In this document: piece after piece, positions 12,801 through 27,800 of the stretch
How the letters are laid out: the number at the start of each line of letters is the position of its first letter
How positions within the stretch are numbered: position 1 is the first letter of the stretch
Assembly: GCA_945859605.1 (NCBI GenBank)
Contig: OX243816.1
Span: 23,267,129 to 23,331,128 of the forward strand
Origin: Lumbricus rubellus
Lineage: Eukaryota > Annelida > Clitellata > Crassiclitellata > Lumbricidae
Length of the DNA stretch: 64,000 bases
Reading direction: 5' to 3'
Translations under genes and position numbers: made by a program
The notes under the pieces: model-generated
What the model was told of the DNA's origin: nothing
What the model saw: the letters and a program-made list of their open reading frames with translations, nothing else
Databases searched by the model: none

Positions 12801-15800
12801 TACTGTAACAACAGTTTGGATGGAAAGTGTGAGAAATATGATGGCTGCTGTTGGATTGCATCAGCATTATACCCTGGCCTTACATATAGTCTGCAGCTCT
12901 TTAATTAATTAAGTATATTAGATAATGAAAAGAATTTTAATACGATGAATTAAAAGTCTGTTTCTCACCGGTATGGATTGGAATTCCATCTCCAAATGGA
13001 AATTTGCTATATCTGGGTAGTTTCATCGGTGGTATGAACTTGAACTTATCATTGAGTAGAGGCTCCAGACGCACAGCAGTTGGATCCGATGAGTAGAACA
13101 GATTGTACATCTGATGACATTGTGGCTTTGCCAGTTGATCTATCAAATCAAAACAAAGATCTGGCAGTCAAAATAAGTGACATATGGTACTCACAAAGAC
13201 TGAGGCAGTGCCGTACAAAAAAAGGTAAGTAAAAAAATCTATGTGGCAAATATGCGCAGAAACAAGACAACAACAGAACTGGAAATATTACTGAATTTTT
13301 TCGGTTGTCACTGAAGACAGGAAGACTTCCTCTGTGGACATGACATAGTCTTCAGCAACTTTACAATTTAATGCTTCTGAATAATATTTAATGTTTCTGA
13401 TATATTAGAATTTCAAGATAGATTGACTGACTGGGCTTCTCAGCTATTTAGTTCCTTGGTTTGATGCTATTCTTAAATACAAATAAGTTAAACTTTAGAT
13501 GTAAAAGTTTACACAATAAATCTGCAGAGATGAAATATGAATTTATGTAATATGAGGCAAAAGCAGTTCTTAACACTTCAGAAGAGCTGCACTAATAAGA
13601 GCTGACAATTTAATGTAGAGCATACTTTGAGAATCAGGGTAGGGTAGTCTTGGACAAGGTAGTTATTAGTTATTGGCCTTAACGGAGACATAGGTTATAA
13701 CTGTCTGAAGTTGCAGGAGATCTGTATTCACGATTAGTGTTGTTTATGGCCTTAAATTCTGCCATGAACAACAGATTCCATGAATATAGTTTGACAGCTA
13801 AGACCATGTTCAGAGTTACTGGACTGTGTTACTTCAAGGATGAGACGTGCAATCATCTGCCAATGGCACACAGTAGTCAAGTCAACCCTAGTCACTCACA
13901 GTCGCAGCTGGTGGATGATTTGCAACATCTGGAATGAATCTCTCTTGAAGCAAAGGACATATCTACTTGATTAGTCATAGGATTCTCCTAACTTCCTTCT
14001 ACATTTATTGCTACAGATAACAGACAGGTCGAAGGTGTCCAACTCAACAATCCAACTTAGAACTTGTCACCATTTAGTGTTACATGTACAATTGTACATG
14101 ACTCCAATGATAGAAAGAAAGGTGCTGATCAAAGATAAAAAAGACCATCCAAAAATGTACATGTATACTGGAATCAAGAAAACCACTGAAATGCAGATTC
14201 TGCCACAGCAGAAGTTTGAACACAGAAGAATTTTGAAAAATTTACACAAGAGAAAAGAGACAATGATGAGACAGTGAGAGAATAAGACGAGACATGCGAG
14301 AATGAAACGTGAGACAATTGACGCGTTCACTTTTGTTGTCCAAAATCATGGTAATAAATATTTAAAATCAAGCACTAGCAATATTTAACAAATGTGACAT
14401 AAACAACAGCATTAAATTAAGATTGAAAGCACAACTGTGCATATACATGCGACTACAGATGATTTTCAAACACTAACGGTCCTAGATGGAATGTTCAGAC
14501 CGATGACTTACGGCTTTGGAAATCCACCGTACACAGTTTCCGATAAGCGAGAACTAGACCGAGTGGACTTCCGAATGCAAAGAAATCGCTGACATCAAAA
14601 TCGAAGTCACCCAATTCGCCAGGTCCGACGGTTGAACTGGTTCGTCGAGAGGTGGGACAAGACGAATGGCGTTCGTAGCGAATGATCTTCTCATCCTTCT
14701 CTGATGCGCTCACCGTGCGCACGCGACCCGCTGCAGCATCCGGAACGAGGAGACTGGGATTGCTAAGGCTGACTTGCTTGCTCGCCTCCAGAGGAGCAAC
14801 TTCAGGCTTCAGCAGCTGAGAAGCATCATCATCCGTTCTTTGTGGAGCATCGTAAGAACCGCTTTTGCAGAGTATGTCGTAGCCAAGTATCGATCCAACA
14901 CTATCGGCTAAAAGACAAACCTACAGATCCACACAAGCAGATATTCATTCAGAGTCATTTAATAACTCAGGAGGTTGCTCATAAAAATCGGCAGTAATTC
15001 CTCTGACTAGTTAATATATAATTTAATTACTTTAAGTGAAATCTCCAACACTAAAGATTTACTGAACAACTTTATCAAAAGGAAAAAGAGCCATTTCACA
15101 CTCTAATCGGCTAACCACCCATCTGAGTCAACCCTCATACGAATAAAAACTGCAGTAGATGAATGAGAAGTTGGACATAGTAGATTGTTGCTTTGTACCA
15201 CACTCAAATTCTCATCAGATTTATTTGTGAGAGCTGTCCACAGCTTTAGAATCTTCTGATCAGTTCAGTCTCACACCATCTGTCAGTTCTTGATGTCAAT
15301 CAGCTCTAGACCCATGACCCAACTGGCTTTTCCATTACTAATGAATATTGATTGTGATCTCACCTGAAGTGATTCAAATCTTGGCATAATAATTAAGGAG
15401 CTATAGTATTCATTGGGCTTAGATTCAATAAAAAATATACCAGTAGGGGCCTACATACAAAGTACATCACTGTGAACAGCTAATAAGAACAGTTCAACAA
15501 TTTCAAATGCTAAGTCCATGAACAAAGAACTGTAATTTTGTTCTTTGACTCTGACTCATACAGTGCAAAGTTGCAAGCAGTAATACTGAACTTTATCACG
15601 ATTTGCTTAGATGTAAAGTAATTGGGAGCAACGTAATTGGGAGCAACCCAGCCAGAATCTCACCTGTCCTGAGAAACAGCGTCCTTCGTCTGATTTCAGA
15701 AAATCATTATACGTGGCATTTGCTCTGACAACAACTTGAGCAAGAGTGCTTTCGTAGTGTGGGGAACTTGTAGCAAATAATGCCAGGGTGCTCATTGGAA

Positions 15801-18800
15801 AGTTCTCTTTCATGGCTACTGCATTGTCCACAGTAGGTGAAACAGTGTCCAATCCTTCAGGGTATAAACTACAACATAAACAACAGCAAAACATGATGTT
15901 AGTGTTTATAATAATTATCAAATGAAGAACATCTAGAGCGTGTGGAAAAACAACAATGTCATATTATCCATCCCGACTGTGTAAGAATCTTGAAGGGGTG
16001 CTAAAACCCTGTTTACACAATTTACAATTTATGCAACTAAACTTTGTTCATTCCTTTGTCACAGCTTGCCTATCCCTTTATTCTGGCTTACCATCTGCTT
16101 GGCTGGCATCCCTTCAACGTATTCTACGCTCTGCAGCACGCCTTATTGATCAAACACCCAAATTCACTCACGTTTCAAATTACATGCTGGAAGTTCTGCA
16201 CATAGACTGAAAGACCAACCTGATGAGAGTTGTCAGTGCTTCTGAGCAGATGGCTGGACAGGGAACCAGTCGGATGAAAATCTGACCAACAGCAGAGGCA
16301 TAGTGAGCTGTGGCAACCTGACTAAAAGCTGAATGCAAAGTTGAAAGATCGGCATTCTTTGAGATTAGTTGGTCTTGTCCTGTGTCCAGGATACTTCCTA
16401 CAGATCAAATAAACCCAGTGACACTAAAACATGATCAGACTAAGTATCGTTAGACTAAGTATCGTTAGACTAAGTATCGTTACACTAAGCATAGTTAGAC
16501 TACATAGATCGACAGACTTAACACATTGAGTGCCACGTACGTATTAATACGTACTTCAGCCAGTCATTTAGCATGGCGTGTAGGCAGTCAATGTGTTAAA
16601 CAAAAAGACCACAAATGTAACACAGTCAACAAACGTACGATGGATTACACTTGCAATAATCTAAATACCACAACTGCCACTACAATATTTAATTACAAAA
16701 TGTATATGCCGAGTAAGCAATTATAGCTTGTCATCATTATTGCCACTATAATCCTTATAGTAAAGGTTGCCTTGCCCCATGCCCTAGTGCCAGTCTCAAG
16801 CTTGGATGAAGGAGGAGGGCAACATTAATATTCTCTCTTACCACATAGAGTCATAACATTGAAACTAATACTAATACTGTACTACAGAATCCATGACACA
16901 TAGACATGCACTATTGCACTTGACATCAGAAAATTTGCCATATGAGGTAATATAATCAGTCCAATTTTATACATGTGCACAAGAAAAAGCCGTTCCGACA
17001 CCAATGTGCACCAGTGACAAGTTCTAATGGCCTACTAACAGCGGCAAAATAATATATGCATAACTACTCACACTATGCATAAGTCATTCTTAAGTACGTC
17101 CGTCAGTTTTGAGATCAGAAATTGAGAAATGTACAGCAGATGGATATATATGTTTATGTATAGATGTCAGGAGCGAAGATCACTTTAAAATCAGGTGACC
17201 AGACCACTTGCTAATAAAGTATCTGAAGATATCTACATCAACATGCATAATTAGTTAGTCACACCAGCCTGTAAAAGTACAAGACTAAAAATAAGATGTG
17301 CTAGTTTCAAGTAACTAACACTAATTAATACTAAGCCATGGGGAAATAACTAAAACAAATAACAACTAAAACAACACCTACATGTAGCATTTTAAACAAA
17401 CAATAACTAAAACTAAACCTCAAGTCACAACTAAAGCAACACTACTGCCCTACATATGAGGAGGTTAAGGAGAATAATAATGAAAGCCAAACACTACACC
17501 CACCATCACCAACACCCGTAGATAAAAAGGAGATTCTTAGATGTATGATCTGTTAGTAGACACTGATTTTGTTGGACATACCGCCATGTAGGAGAATGAA
17601 GAGAATGTCATTGTTGTAGGACTTGGGTGTGAGATGAGTCATAGGTGTGCATGGCAATGACTCATCGACGCTGTGACACTGCAGCTGATGATATTGATGA
17701 AGATGCAGGCGATGATGATCCTCTCCTCCTCCCTCTCCTCCTCCTGGTCAACAAGTAAACAACAACATAACTTAAGCACATTCTTCTGTAAGGCACAAGC
17801 AGCAGCTGTTGTCTTCCATAAATATTTCTAGAATTATTAGGTGTTTAATATCTTAAATGTAAAGAATACAAGAGAGAAATTATTCAAAACTTGCACGACA
17901 GACTCTTCAACCTGTGTACAGTGACATTTTCGTTAGCATTAAGTAAACTTATAAATAAAAATATTGATTTCCATTAAGTTTAACAGTAACTGAAATTATT
18001 TTGAGAGAACAAAACTGAAGTTGATTGAAAATTAAGCACACTGAAAGAAAATAAGAATAAAAACGAAAATTCATTTTCGAAAAGAAATTAATAACAACAT
18101 TTGAAATTTTTAGTTGATAGTCAATCCAATGCAGTTCTGTTTACATCTAAAAGATACTTTCTGACTCTTAACACTTTGGAATTTTTGGCATAGCACGTGC
18201 TTCCATGTGCAATTCAATATGGTCATTTGCAATTGGACATTTCCTGTAAGTTTATAATTTTCAACTACGCAACAAGACTAGTCTAAGGCTATGTGAAAAT
18301 CACTTTGAAAGTGCTTCTATTTTGATCACGATAACTTTGTATAGTTTGCTCATTGGGCTAAATGAAGGAAATCATGCATTGGATTGTTTAACAAGGCCTA
18401 CGGCAAAGAAACAGACAAATATGCCTAGGCCTATCCTTGCAACACTTTGTACCCTAAAGTGGATGAGTACAAAACTGCACTTTCTGGTCAAATTTTAAAC
18501 AATTTCATTTTGCTTCTACAATCTAAAGCGAATAAGCACACACATAATATATAAAAATATATATTCAGAAAAAGGACAAGACAAAACCAGGGTTGGCACG
18601 AAACTCTTATATGACTGATTGAAGTAAGCGGTTTCAACACGGAGAAACACAAGCACTGCAGAAAATCGTTTCAAATAAAAGAATGCAAACGTTGTCAATC
18701 AATTCCGTGAAATACGATTAAGGAGTGTAGTATGCTTTTGAAAAAATACTATCCAGCAGCCATGGTCGATTACCCTTTTCAGGAAATTATATAAACTAGA

Positions 18801-21800
18801 TATGGAGTTCAAACTGCTTTTGTAATTGTATTGATCATTTATACATATTGTGGATGGAAGGACAGCCACTTAAAAAGAAAGGTTGTGAGCTAAGCTTACT
18901 CCACAAAGATAGTCAATAACACTGCGCTCATTGCAGTTGCGAACGATGGCCAGAATCGTTGCGTTGGTGTCAGCATACTTCTTCCTTGCAGATTGACTGT
19001 GCAATGAACTTGCAGGCTCTACTGCATTCTGTGCAGGCACTGCAGGCTCTACTGCATTCTGTGCAGGCTCTACTGCATTCTGTGCAGGCTCTACTGCATT
19101 CTGTGCAGGCTCTACTGCATTCTGTGCAGACTCTACTGCATTCTGTGCAGACTCTACTGCATTCTGTGCAGGCTCTACTGCATTCTGTGCAGGCTCTACT
19201 GCATTCTGTGCAGGCTCTACTGCATTCTGTGCAGACCCTACTGCATTCTGTGCAGGCTATACTGCATTCTGTGCAGGCTCTACTGCATTCTGCACAGGCT
19301 ATACTGCATTCTGTGCAGGCTATACTGCATTCTGTGCAGGCTATACTGCATTCTGTGCAGGCTCTACTGCATTCTGCACAGGCTATACTGCATTCTGTGC
19401 AGGCTCTACTGCATTCTGTGCAGGCTCTACTGCATTCTGTGCAGGCTCTACTGCATTCTGTGCAGGCTATACTGCATTCTGTGCAGGCTCTACTGCATTC
19501 TGTGCAGACTCTACTGCATTCTGTGCAGACTCTACTGCATTCTGCACAGGCTATACTGCATTCTGCACAGGCTCTACTGCATTCTGCACAGGCTCTACTG
19601 CATTCTGCACAGGCTCTACTGCATTCTGCACAGGCTCTACTGCATTCTGTGCAGACTCTACTGCATTCTGTCCAATGTATCCTGGACATAAAGAAGTCGA
19701 TTACTGCATTTCTCTGCGGGTTGTAATGCGTCAGTACGCTCGTCTTGCTGATAAAAAAGATAAAGGTTTTGTTCAGCTTGATTTCGTAAATGCTTTCTTT
19801 CAGCAGTGAAATATCATGCTCACAATCATTTTGAAACCATCCTTGAGCTGCACAGTTCTGTCCGTTAAGCCCACAGGACTTCTTCTGTTTCTAGATCTGA
19901 AAAGTTTATCATAAAAAAATATCGTCACAAATTGGCCTTCAAAAAGGAGATGCTCTTGGTCAACTACTACCATTTTTTCCCTACCTCTACAACCCGTTCT
20001 TTGCTCCCTACATTCAACAAATCACATAAGATATCTTGATGACCCTACTTTCAGAGGTCAACAAGAGACAGACAGTAGCTTTCGATGTCAAATCTGTGAT
20101 CTAGGAACCACCATGGGTATCCATTTTAACATGAGCTGTTTCCCCATGGTGGAAGGGGCCAGAACAGAGCAGGGTCTACATTGGCGAGCTGGCGTCAGTC
20201 GGTCTACAATTTTGAGGAAGCCTATTCCTCTTGAAAGAGAGTGAAAAATAAAATTGAAGCATGCATACATGCAGCTTAAATATTAATGCAGATAACATAC
20301 AGATAAATAAAAATTAAATAAAAATTTGAACTGATCAGAAGTTCTGACACTCAAATACAGAACATAAATCATTCTAGTTCTTTTATTCTGTTCTATTGCT
20401 GTCAAACTACAATTACATCATATTCATATATGCAAACAAAAAGTATTTGCAATTGCACATATTATATAAAAAAAACTTATATAATCATAATTATGTTGTT
20501 AGCAAAAAAAAACTCAGACGATGAAGATTCTGAATAGCATCAATCAAAAGTGTCTGCATTGCTGCTCAAGAACAGCACCTTAAGTGTGTCCTGTGGAAAA
20601 GTGATGCCCCAGTAAAGTGAATGAATTGTAGTCGACTACTTCTACTTCTAGTCTGATTTCCAGAATCTTGATGAAAGGAAAAGAATCAAACAGAACTGCA
20701 CACGGTACACAACTTTGCACATTTAAAAAAATAAAATCCCAAAATGTGAAAACTCAGACTTTGCAGTCATTTTGTCAGACCCAGTCACAAAAATCAATCA
20801 ATGGTGCTATAACAATTGCTTTTCAAGGACTTTGCTGAAGGTTCCTACATCAACATTGCTTTCAGTGGATGCTTGAAGCTACACATCAGCTCAACCAATG
20901 GACGACGATGATAGTGCGGCACATTATGCTGAGACTACACAGCATGGAAGATGCGCAGACTTTTACCTAAGTGATGAGAAGGAAGATGTCCACTGCCTGC
21001 ATCCGAATCCAGTGACTCATCGAGATTGACCAGCAGCTCAATGGAACTGGTACGGAACATCCGGTGGTCCTTCAGCTGTTGTTGACCACCGCCTCCGCCG
21101 GCAGTGAACTGGATGCCGTCATCTCAAACACACACACAACGAGCTGAGCAATCATCTCTCATGTGTCGTCGTTATCGACATCTCGATTCAAAACTTAGCA
21201 ATGTTTCCTTTTTTCTTCACGTAATACTATGCTCGTCTGATCGGTGTTCGTGTCTGGTCCAGTGATCCAAAGTGACACATATCTAATATGTGTGTATGTA
21301 CATTGTACATATCTATGTGTATGTACATATCTATGCGTGTATGTACATATCTATGTGTGTATGTACATTATGTACCTGAGCTTCTTTCATGGATCGAATT
21401 TTAAGAACATCTGAATGCAGACTGTCACATGTCTGAGCCTGCTAAGCAGAAGCACCTGATTACTTCTGGCAGTTTGTTTGCATGCAATCATCGGTCAATA
21501 AGAATTGCGTGTAATTATGAGCCATCGCCCATTGTTACATGGGAAGCAATGTTCAGCCAGTCTCTGCTGCCAATGCACATACAACATTTGTTAGACATTT
21601 GTGCTTTGCAAACGTAAAGTCCAGCACTAAAAAAATAATGTTTAGCAAGAGACCACAGCAACTGTTGCCTCTATCCGAGAGACAGCACTGTAAGCATACC
21701 CACATAAAGAATATTTATATAGTCACACGATTATAGTGTGCTGTCTGGATAAATATTAGGAGGTCAAATATATGTATGTGTACTGTGTACTAGGGTGGTC

Positions 21801-24800
21801 GTTAGAAATGAAAGTTTGAATTGACTGTTCTCCAAGGCGCCATTTGGTTCCATTCTCCCCAGAAATATTACACAAAAAGTTTCAAGAGAAAATATTAATG
21901 TTTAGGACTAGCACAACGCCATCAAAGTTTTACCCTAATAATAGCAAGTCTTCTAACGCTCAAACAGTAGGTATGCAGTCGTGATCAACACGGAATCTTC
22001 AAACCAGGAATCAATTCAACTACTTTTAGTAGGTCCACATTACAACATAATGATGCTACGGTTATTGTAATCATAATCATCAATTTACATAGCGCCACTT
22101 CAAGAAAAACTCCTCAAAGGCAAGAAAACCTGTATAACACTCCGCATCACAGATAACTTCTCTCATGTCTTTACAAATACTACCTATTCTACCTTGTTGT
22201 CTTGATTGATAATAATAGCTTACTATTCTTAGACTGTTACACTAATGGAACAGTAATAGTAAATAATAGGGATAAATATAAAATGTTTTGTGGTTTCATC
22301 TGTGTACTACGTAATTAATTTATTATGCAAAATAACCAATATTTCTAACGAGGTCTGATTCCTAAGAAATATTTCTTTTACTACCGTCATCGTTCATGGG
22401 GTTACTAACTTACTAAGTACAAGGAACTGGTGTAATATTACAAAATAACAACAGATTTTAGATGCAAATTTTTATCTCAGATTTAGGCTAATATGTTTTC
22501 ACTGAGGCATTATTACTCTGTCTCAGCATGGGTTTAAGCTATGGTGCACAAAGTGATTATGTGTAGTTTTCACGATACACTTCCCTCAAAGTGAAATCTC
22601 TGGCATGTTGCCCAAAGAAGGTGTTCATCTACCACCAAGAGTGTAGCAATGGGTGTAGCCTTGAGGGTGCTATACTTATTCTTTTGGAATGGTTGGTCGT
22701 CTGAGGTGTCCTGGTGGTCACTGCAGTTTCGGCTGATCCAGCTGATTGCTGAGCTTGATGCAGAAATTTTAGTTGCACATAGCTTACGTGTTTGACACCT
22801 TCGCCTTTCATGCTAATTTACAATAGCAAGTTAATTTACAACAACTAATTAAGGCAGTGTAATATGTGTCTACTCTTGACAGCACTTTCTGTGTCAATTG
22901 TTTGACTCTGTGTTCATTCGTCAACTCTAAAAGCATACTTTTAATGGGATAATTATTATATCGTATGAAATAGATAATAATGTGAGAAGGCTATATCAGG
23001 CACTCAATTATGATGCTCTCTTTAGAAGTTGTTGAAAAAACTGACTCCTACATGTATGTGGTAATGAGTATTTCGTGGATCTGTAAAATTATGATCTCAA
23101 TAGTTTCAACATCTATTTTAATTCATTTCTTTACAGCAGCTCTTTATAGATTTTATCTGTGATGCGCTGTGTCATTCTGCTCTGACTGCCACAGTAAACG
23201 AAAATATCATCAGTATTTTTCTGTAGCTCAACTACATATATTATTGAGGTCCTTGTCCATGTTATAATCAGAATTTATGTTAAGGTTATGCATGTAATAC
23301 AGAACCTTTAGTGTAACAAAGGATTCCTGTAGATATAAATAAGACATATCAAAAGAACATAGCAATGTGTTGGCTTGCTAGTATAGGTTTGTGGTCATCG
23401 ATCTCAGGGACTCATGCATCAAAAGCTATTGTGATGTTCAATTGTTCATAAGAACATATAATAGACCACTATCAACATTGTAGAAGTTAGGCATACTTGT
23501 CAGTTGTGTTTGAGTAAAATAATGTAGTCTTTCTGTTAAAACTAGTCATAGGTTCCAAAATGTGACTTAATATCCGTATACTCAAAAATACGATGATATT
23601 TCGTAAAATTCAAAACTTCAAACACGTTGTGCTAGTCCTAAAAAATTTTCAATCGGGATAATTTTTGGGCTACATCAGTCTTTTACCAAGTGGTACCAAA
23701 TGCTGGGTTGGAGAAAGAAAAAAACTGAAGTTGAAAATTTACCATTACATATGCAACCACCCTACTGTGTACGTATCAGTGTATCACTGTTCCAAGATCG
23801 CCCATCATCAGATCATCAGCCAGACGTTTAGTGCTTTCAAGAATTGCTAGTAAGCAATGTCAGTCCACAACCGCAAGCTGTTAATCAGCCATTGCTGACA
23901 TGTATGTGAAGAGATGGTGAAAGGTGGATGTTGGTGGCAGAGATTGGCTGGCTGAGAAGAAAGTGATATCCTGTCCTCAACCGGATCATCCACGTGGGAT
24001 AAACATCAATGGTCGGTGCAATCCCAGAGGACATCAGCGAATAGGGTTATTGATTTTTCATATCCAAATTTAAGGTGATTAAATATTGTGGGTTTTTTAA
24101 ATCCGCTTTCCCAGATGGCAGCGCTAAACAAAGATGGCGGCTGGTGGGATGCATTGCTGCTTTTGATGACGATTTAGACATGAAAAAAGTGTTGAAGGAG
24201 TTCTGTAATTAATTTGTCTCATTCGCTACGTGACGTGGGATACAGATGCCTCCTCCGCACTGAGGTTGGTGAATGACGAAAGGTCGACAGATCTCAATTT
24301 TGCAGATATGATCTGATAGACAGTGTATGGAGATTAGAGGGATATGAAAGAGCTTATATAAAAAATGAAGGTAGAAGCAGTGAAAGAAGGACTTGTCATA
24401 AAGATAGAGACAACAAAAATCATGAAGGTTGGAAGATGTAACGAGGATGACAGGATGGCGATCAATGGCGAAGAGATGGAAGAGGTGGATGTTTTCTGCT
24501 ACTTAGACAGCCAAATGACAGTGGATAACATCTGTGACAGAGAAGTAAAGATCTGCATAGGAAAAGCAAGCGCTGATTTTGGGAGGCTTAGCAAGATATG
24601 AAAGGAAAATGGATATCTGCTTATAAACTAAGATTCGCTTGTACAGTGCTACGGTTGTGAGCGCACCGCTGTATAGATATGAGACGTGGCCCATGATGGT
24701 GATAAACAGGAAAAGATTGGAGGCAGCAGACCATAGGTGGCTGAGGAAGATGCTACATGTATCGGATGGGACAAAATAACAAAGAAAATCATAAGACTAG

Positions 24801-27800
24801 AAGAAATGGAAAACATCGTTAGAAAGTGAAGATTGAGGTTGATGGGACATGTTGCTCGTATGGACAAGGATTGAAGAGTCGAAACAGGTGATGTCCTGGA
24901 ATGCTGGAAGTAGAAGGAAGAGAGGAAAACCACAAAAGAACTGGAAGGACACCATCAAAGGTGAGATGTCTGGAGATGTCATGGTAGGATGGTGAAGAAG
25001 TGGTGACGGACAGAGAGGAGGAGTCAAGGAAGTGCATTGCCTCATCGGCAACCTGCACGGGAAAAAAACTAAGTAATAAATAAGTAATTAAAAATATGAC
25101 GAAATGTGTGATGATGATGTTGCATTCAAAATGCCGCATCCAAGCACCATACCATGGGTCAAAGATCTCTAATACAAACTGTAATATAAAGAGTCGTGGT
25201 GGAATTTTCAGTTACTTTCAAAGGTTTATTCTTTCTCTTAGCTGAAATTGCACAGATATTATTACAGAACTAACTTGGATGGACGTCTCTCTAAATTAAA
25301 AAAACCTTGTGTTTTTCAAACGTAAACTTGGCATGGCTGCAAATTCTAAAAGACCAATTTTAGTAAGCACTCTGGTGTTTTAGATGGCGCCAAAGCAACA
25401 GCTATCTATCACTGTATGACTTATGGGCTGATCATGATAGCAAAAATCCCACGGTTGTTGCTAGCATGAATCTGTCAGCAGGTCTATAGGTCAGAAAGAG
25501 GCATTTGATTTCATTAGGGCCTTCATCAAGCAGTTCAGATCGTGAATCAATTGTCGACGGGTCATTGTGCTTTCTCATCACAATCCATAGACTTATTGAG
25601 AGAAATTTCAACTTCAGTTTATGACCATTACAGCTCACATTGGTTTTCTTATTCACTCTGATTGTAAATATGCATCATCTATTTTCTATCATGGATTTGC
25701 AGAGGAAACAAGTACATCAACTACAAAAAAAGGTTAATCTATTTCCACATCTCTTGTGAGCATACCTGCCTGATGGAAGGCTGAATCACTCATACACAAA
25801 TAGAGTTATTCAAATAAACATAGAACTACTGATATTAATAACACCTCAATTGGCTGAAGACTAAACACCAACGCTGAATGATCTACCTACCATCATGAGC
25901 ATCAAAAAACTCTTCCTCTTCTGAACTTGAGTTCTGTAGTTTCTCTATGCTGCCAATCTGATAATCTGATAAATTCCGAAATGATCCTAATCAAAAATTC
26001 ACAACAACAAAACCCATGAATTTACAGAAAATGACATCAAAATACTAAAAAATCAATTGACTTATACAATTAATCTTAAGGTTTTCATGGGCATCATCTA
26101 GTAACATAATTCAAATGGTTTCTTCAGTCAATACAGTCTTGTCATTTTCATAACCTGAAATGAGCATATTCCATATCTGGGAAAGTCCTTACATATAATC
26201 TCTATTAATCTTTTACCCGTTTGCCCCGAAAATATCCGCTGAAAACAGGCTTAAAATTTTTTAATTAACAGGTAAAGGGTTAATTCTGCATTTCTAACAA
26301 AAGTCTAAAGCATATGATGATAAAGAAGTTCATCAAGTCAACACATAAAGGCAATACACGTGCATTAATGTGCAATAAATGTGTATGAAGTGCCAGCAAC
26401 TAACGTTTCTTAACCACAGCAAAAGAGGGCGGGTGGCAAGTCCTCTTACTCTCATCGTCTAAGACTAAAACAAAAGATGAATGATCGGTGTACATGCTCT
26501 TTGGAGATAATTGTACAGTTTATCAACTTAGTCGGTGGATAATGTTTGAAACTATGGAACCAATTATTGTCGTGTGAAAATAAGTTAACCACCAATTAGA
26601 GAAATCCAAAAGTTAGATTTCTCAATTTGGTTATTTATGCAGACATGGAATAGTTGCTGATACATCATCAGACGCAAAGCATTAGTGATCCTTTTCGCTC
26701 GGTGATCATGTTTTACGACAATGATTGCAAACAAAAAGAAAATTGGCATAATTTATATCATTTCAAGTAATTTAGAATTGGAGGAAGAGTTAATTTTTAG
26801 GTACCTCACGTATATACATGCATAGCAGAACCAACAGTTCAAGTTCAGTCGTTGGCATTCATACTAACAATTGCCCTTCTAAAAAAAGTTTTTTCATCTT
26901 CAGCCTAATTATCACATCTGTCATTAGTCTCGCGTCATTGAGAGATGTTTGTCCACCATGTTTACAAATGACACAACTTACTCTGTTGCTAAGAAGACAT
27001 CTGTCTCCCCTCAAATGATCTAGCCTATCAAACCATCCCTACCATCAATTTATTTACAACATCCTAGACAGAAAGAAATGAACCATCATCTTTCACTGAT
27101 AAACTCTATTTGCCTTTTCCTATCTGCTCACTGCAAACACAATTCTATTGAAACTGTACTACATGCTAATCACATTCATGTAATTAGCTTCTAAGAGGAT
27201 AAAGATAAGTAACAGCCAGTATTGGCCAGGCCTTATATGGGTTTGGTATGTGATACCATTGATCATAATATACTACTCCAATCGTGGCTCAAACTTCCAT
27301 AGTGCTGCATAAAAACTTTGCTGTGGTCGGCTCATCTTTCTGGAAAAGTCACAGGTCTATCAATCTCAGTAATGAACTTCTTCGTATTTCTTCGCCTATT
27401 TTCCGCAAGTATTTGAAAACCGTTATAACCATTCTCTTCTTAAGACTGCCAGCCTGCTTACCAACCTACCTTAACCTACATTCTGTCAGCTCCTTCATGT
27501 TATTTTGCTCTAAACACACAACTCATCTGCCTAATGCTCTTCTCAACTTACTCACCACAGTCGTCTATCTACTCTGGATTATCTGACTGATAAGAATTCA
27601 ACGTCGATTCTCTAACAAACGACATTTTCTTTTTACCACGATTCCACTTGGAGTGCTCAGCCACCGACTGAAGCTCTGTGCATCACAATAATATTAGAAT
27701 AGATCAGATGCTTCTATCAATTGTATCAACATCATCATGATCATCTGAATAAGACAGAATGCGTAGATGAAGTCAGCACCTGTAAGTCGTGATTTGCACG

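Larger units (their letters stand above)
7089..14511. other. introns 12-19: mostly plain sequence
   Basis: Outside the listed exons, the 15-bp repeat and the SINE fragment, these introns (about 0.3 to 1.4 kb) show only a short (GAT)n tract at about 9365 and nothing else recognisable. Confidence 0.5.

Noticed and set aside
18959..19726. 255- and 239-codon frames ([14 protein letters not shown])
   Set aside because: Both strands of a 21-bp minisatellite; Cys-rich appearance is a by-product of the repeat.
22629..22811. 60-codon minus-strand frame as a missing PITPNM linker exon
   Set aside because: Lies inside the 1974-bp hAT-like element, and exons 7 and 8 already join in phase without it.
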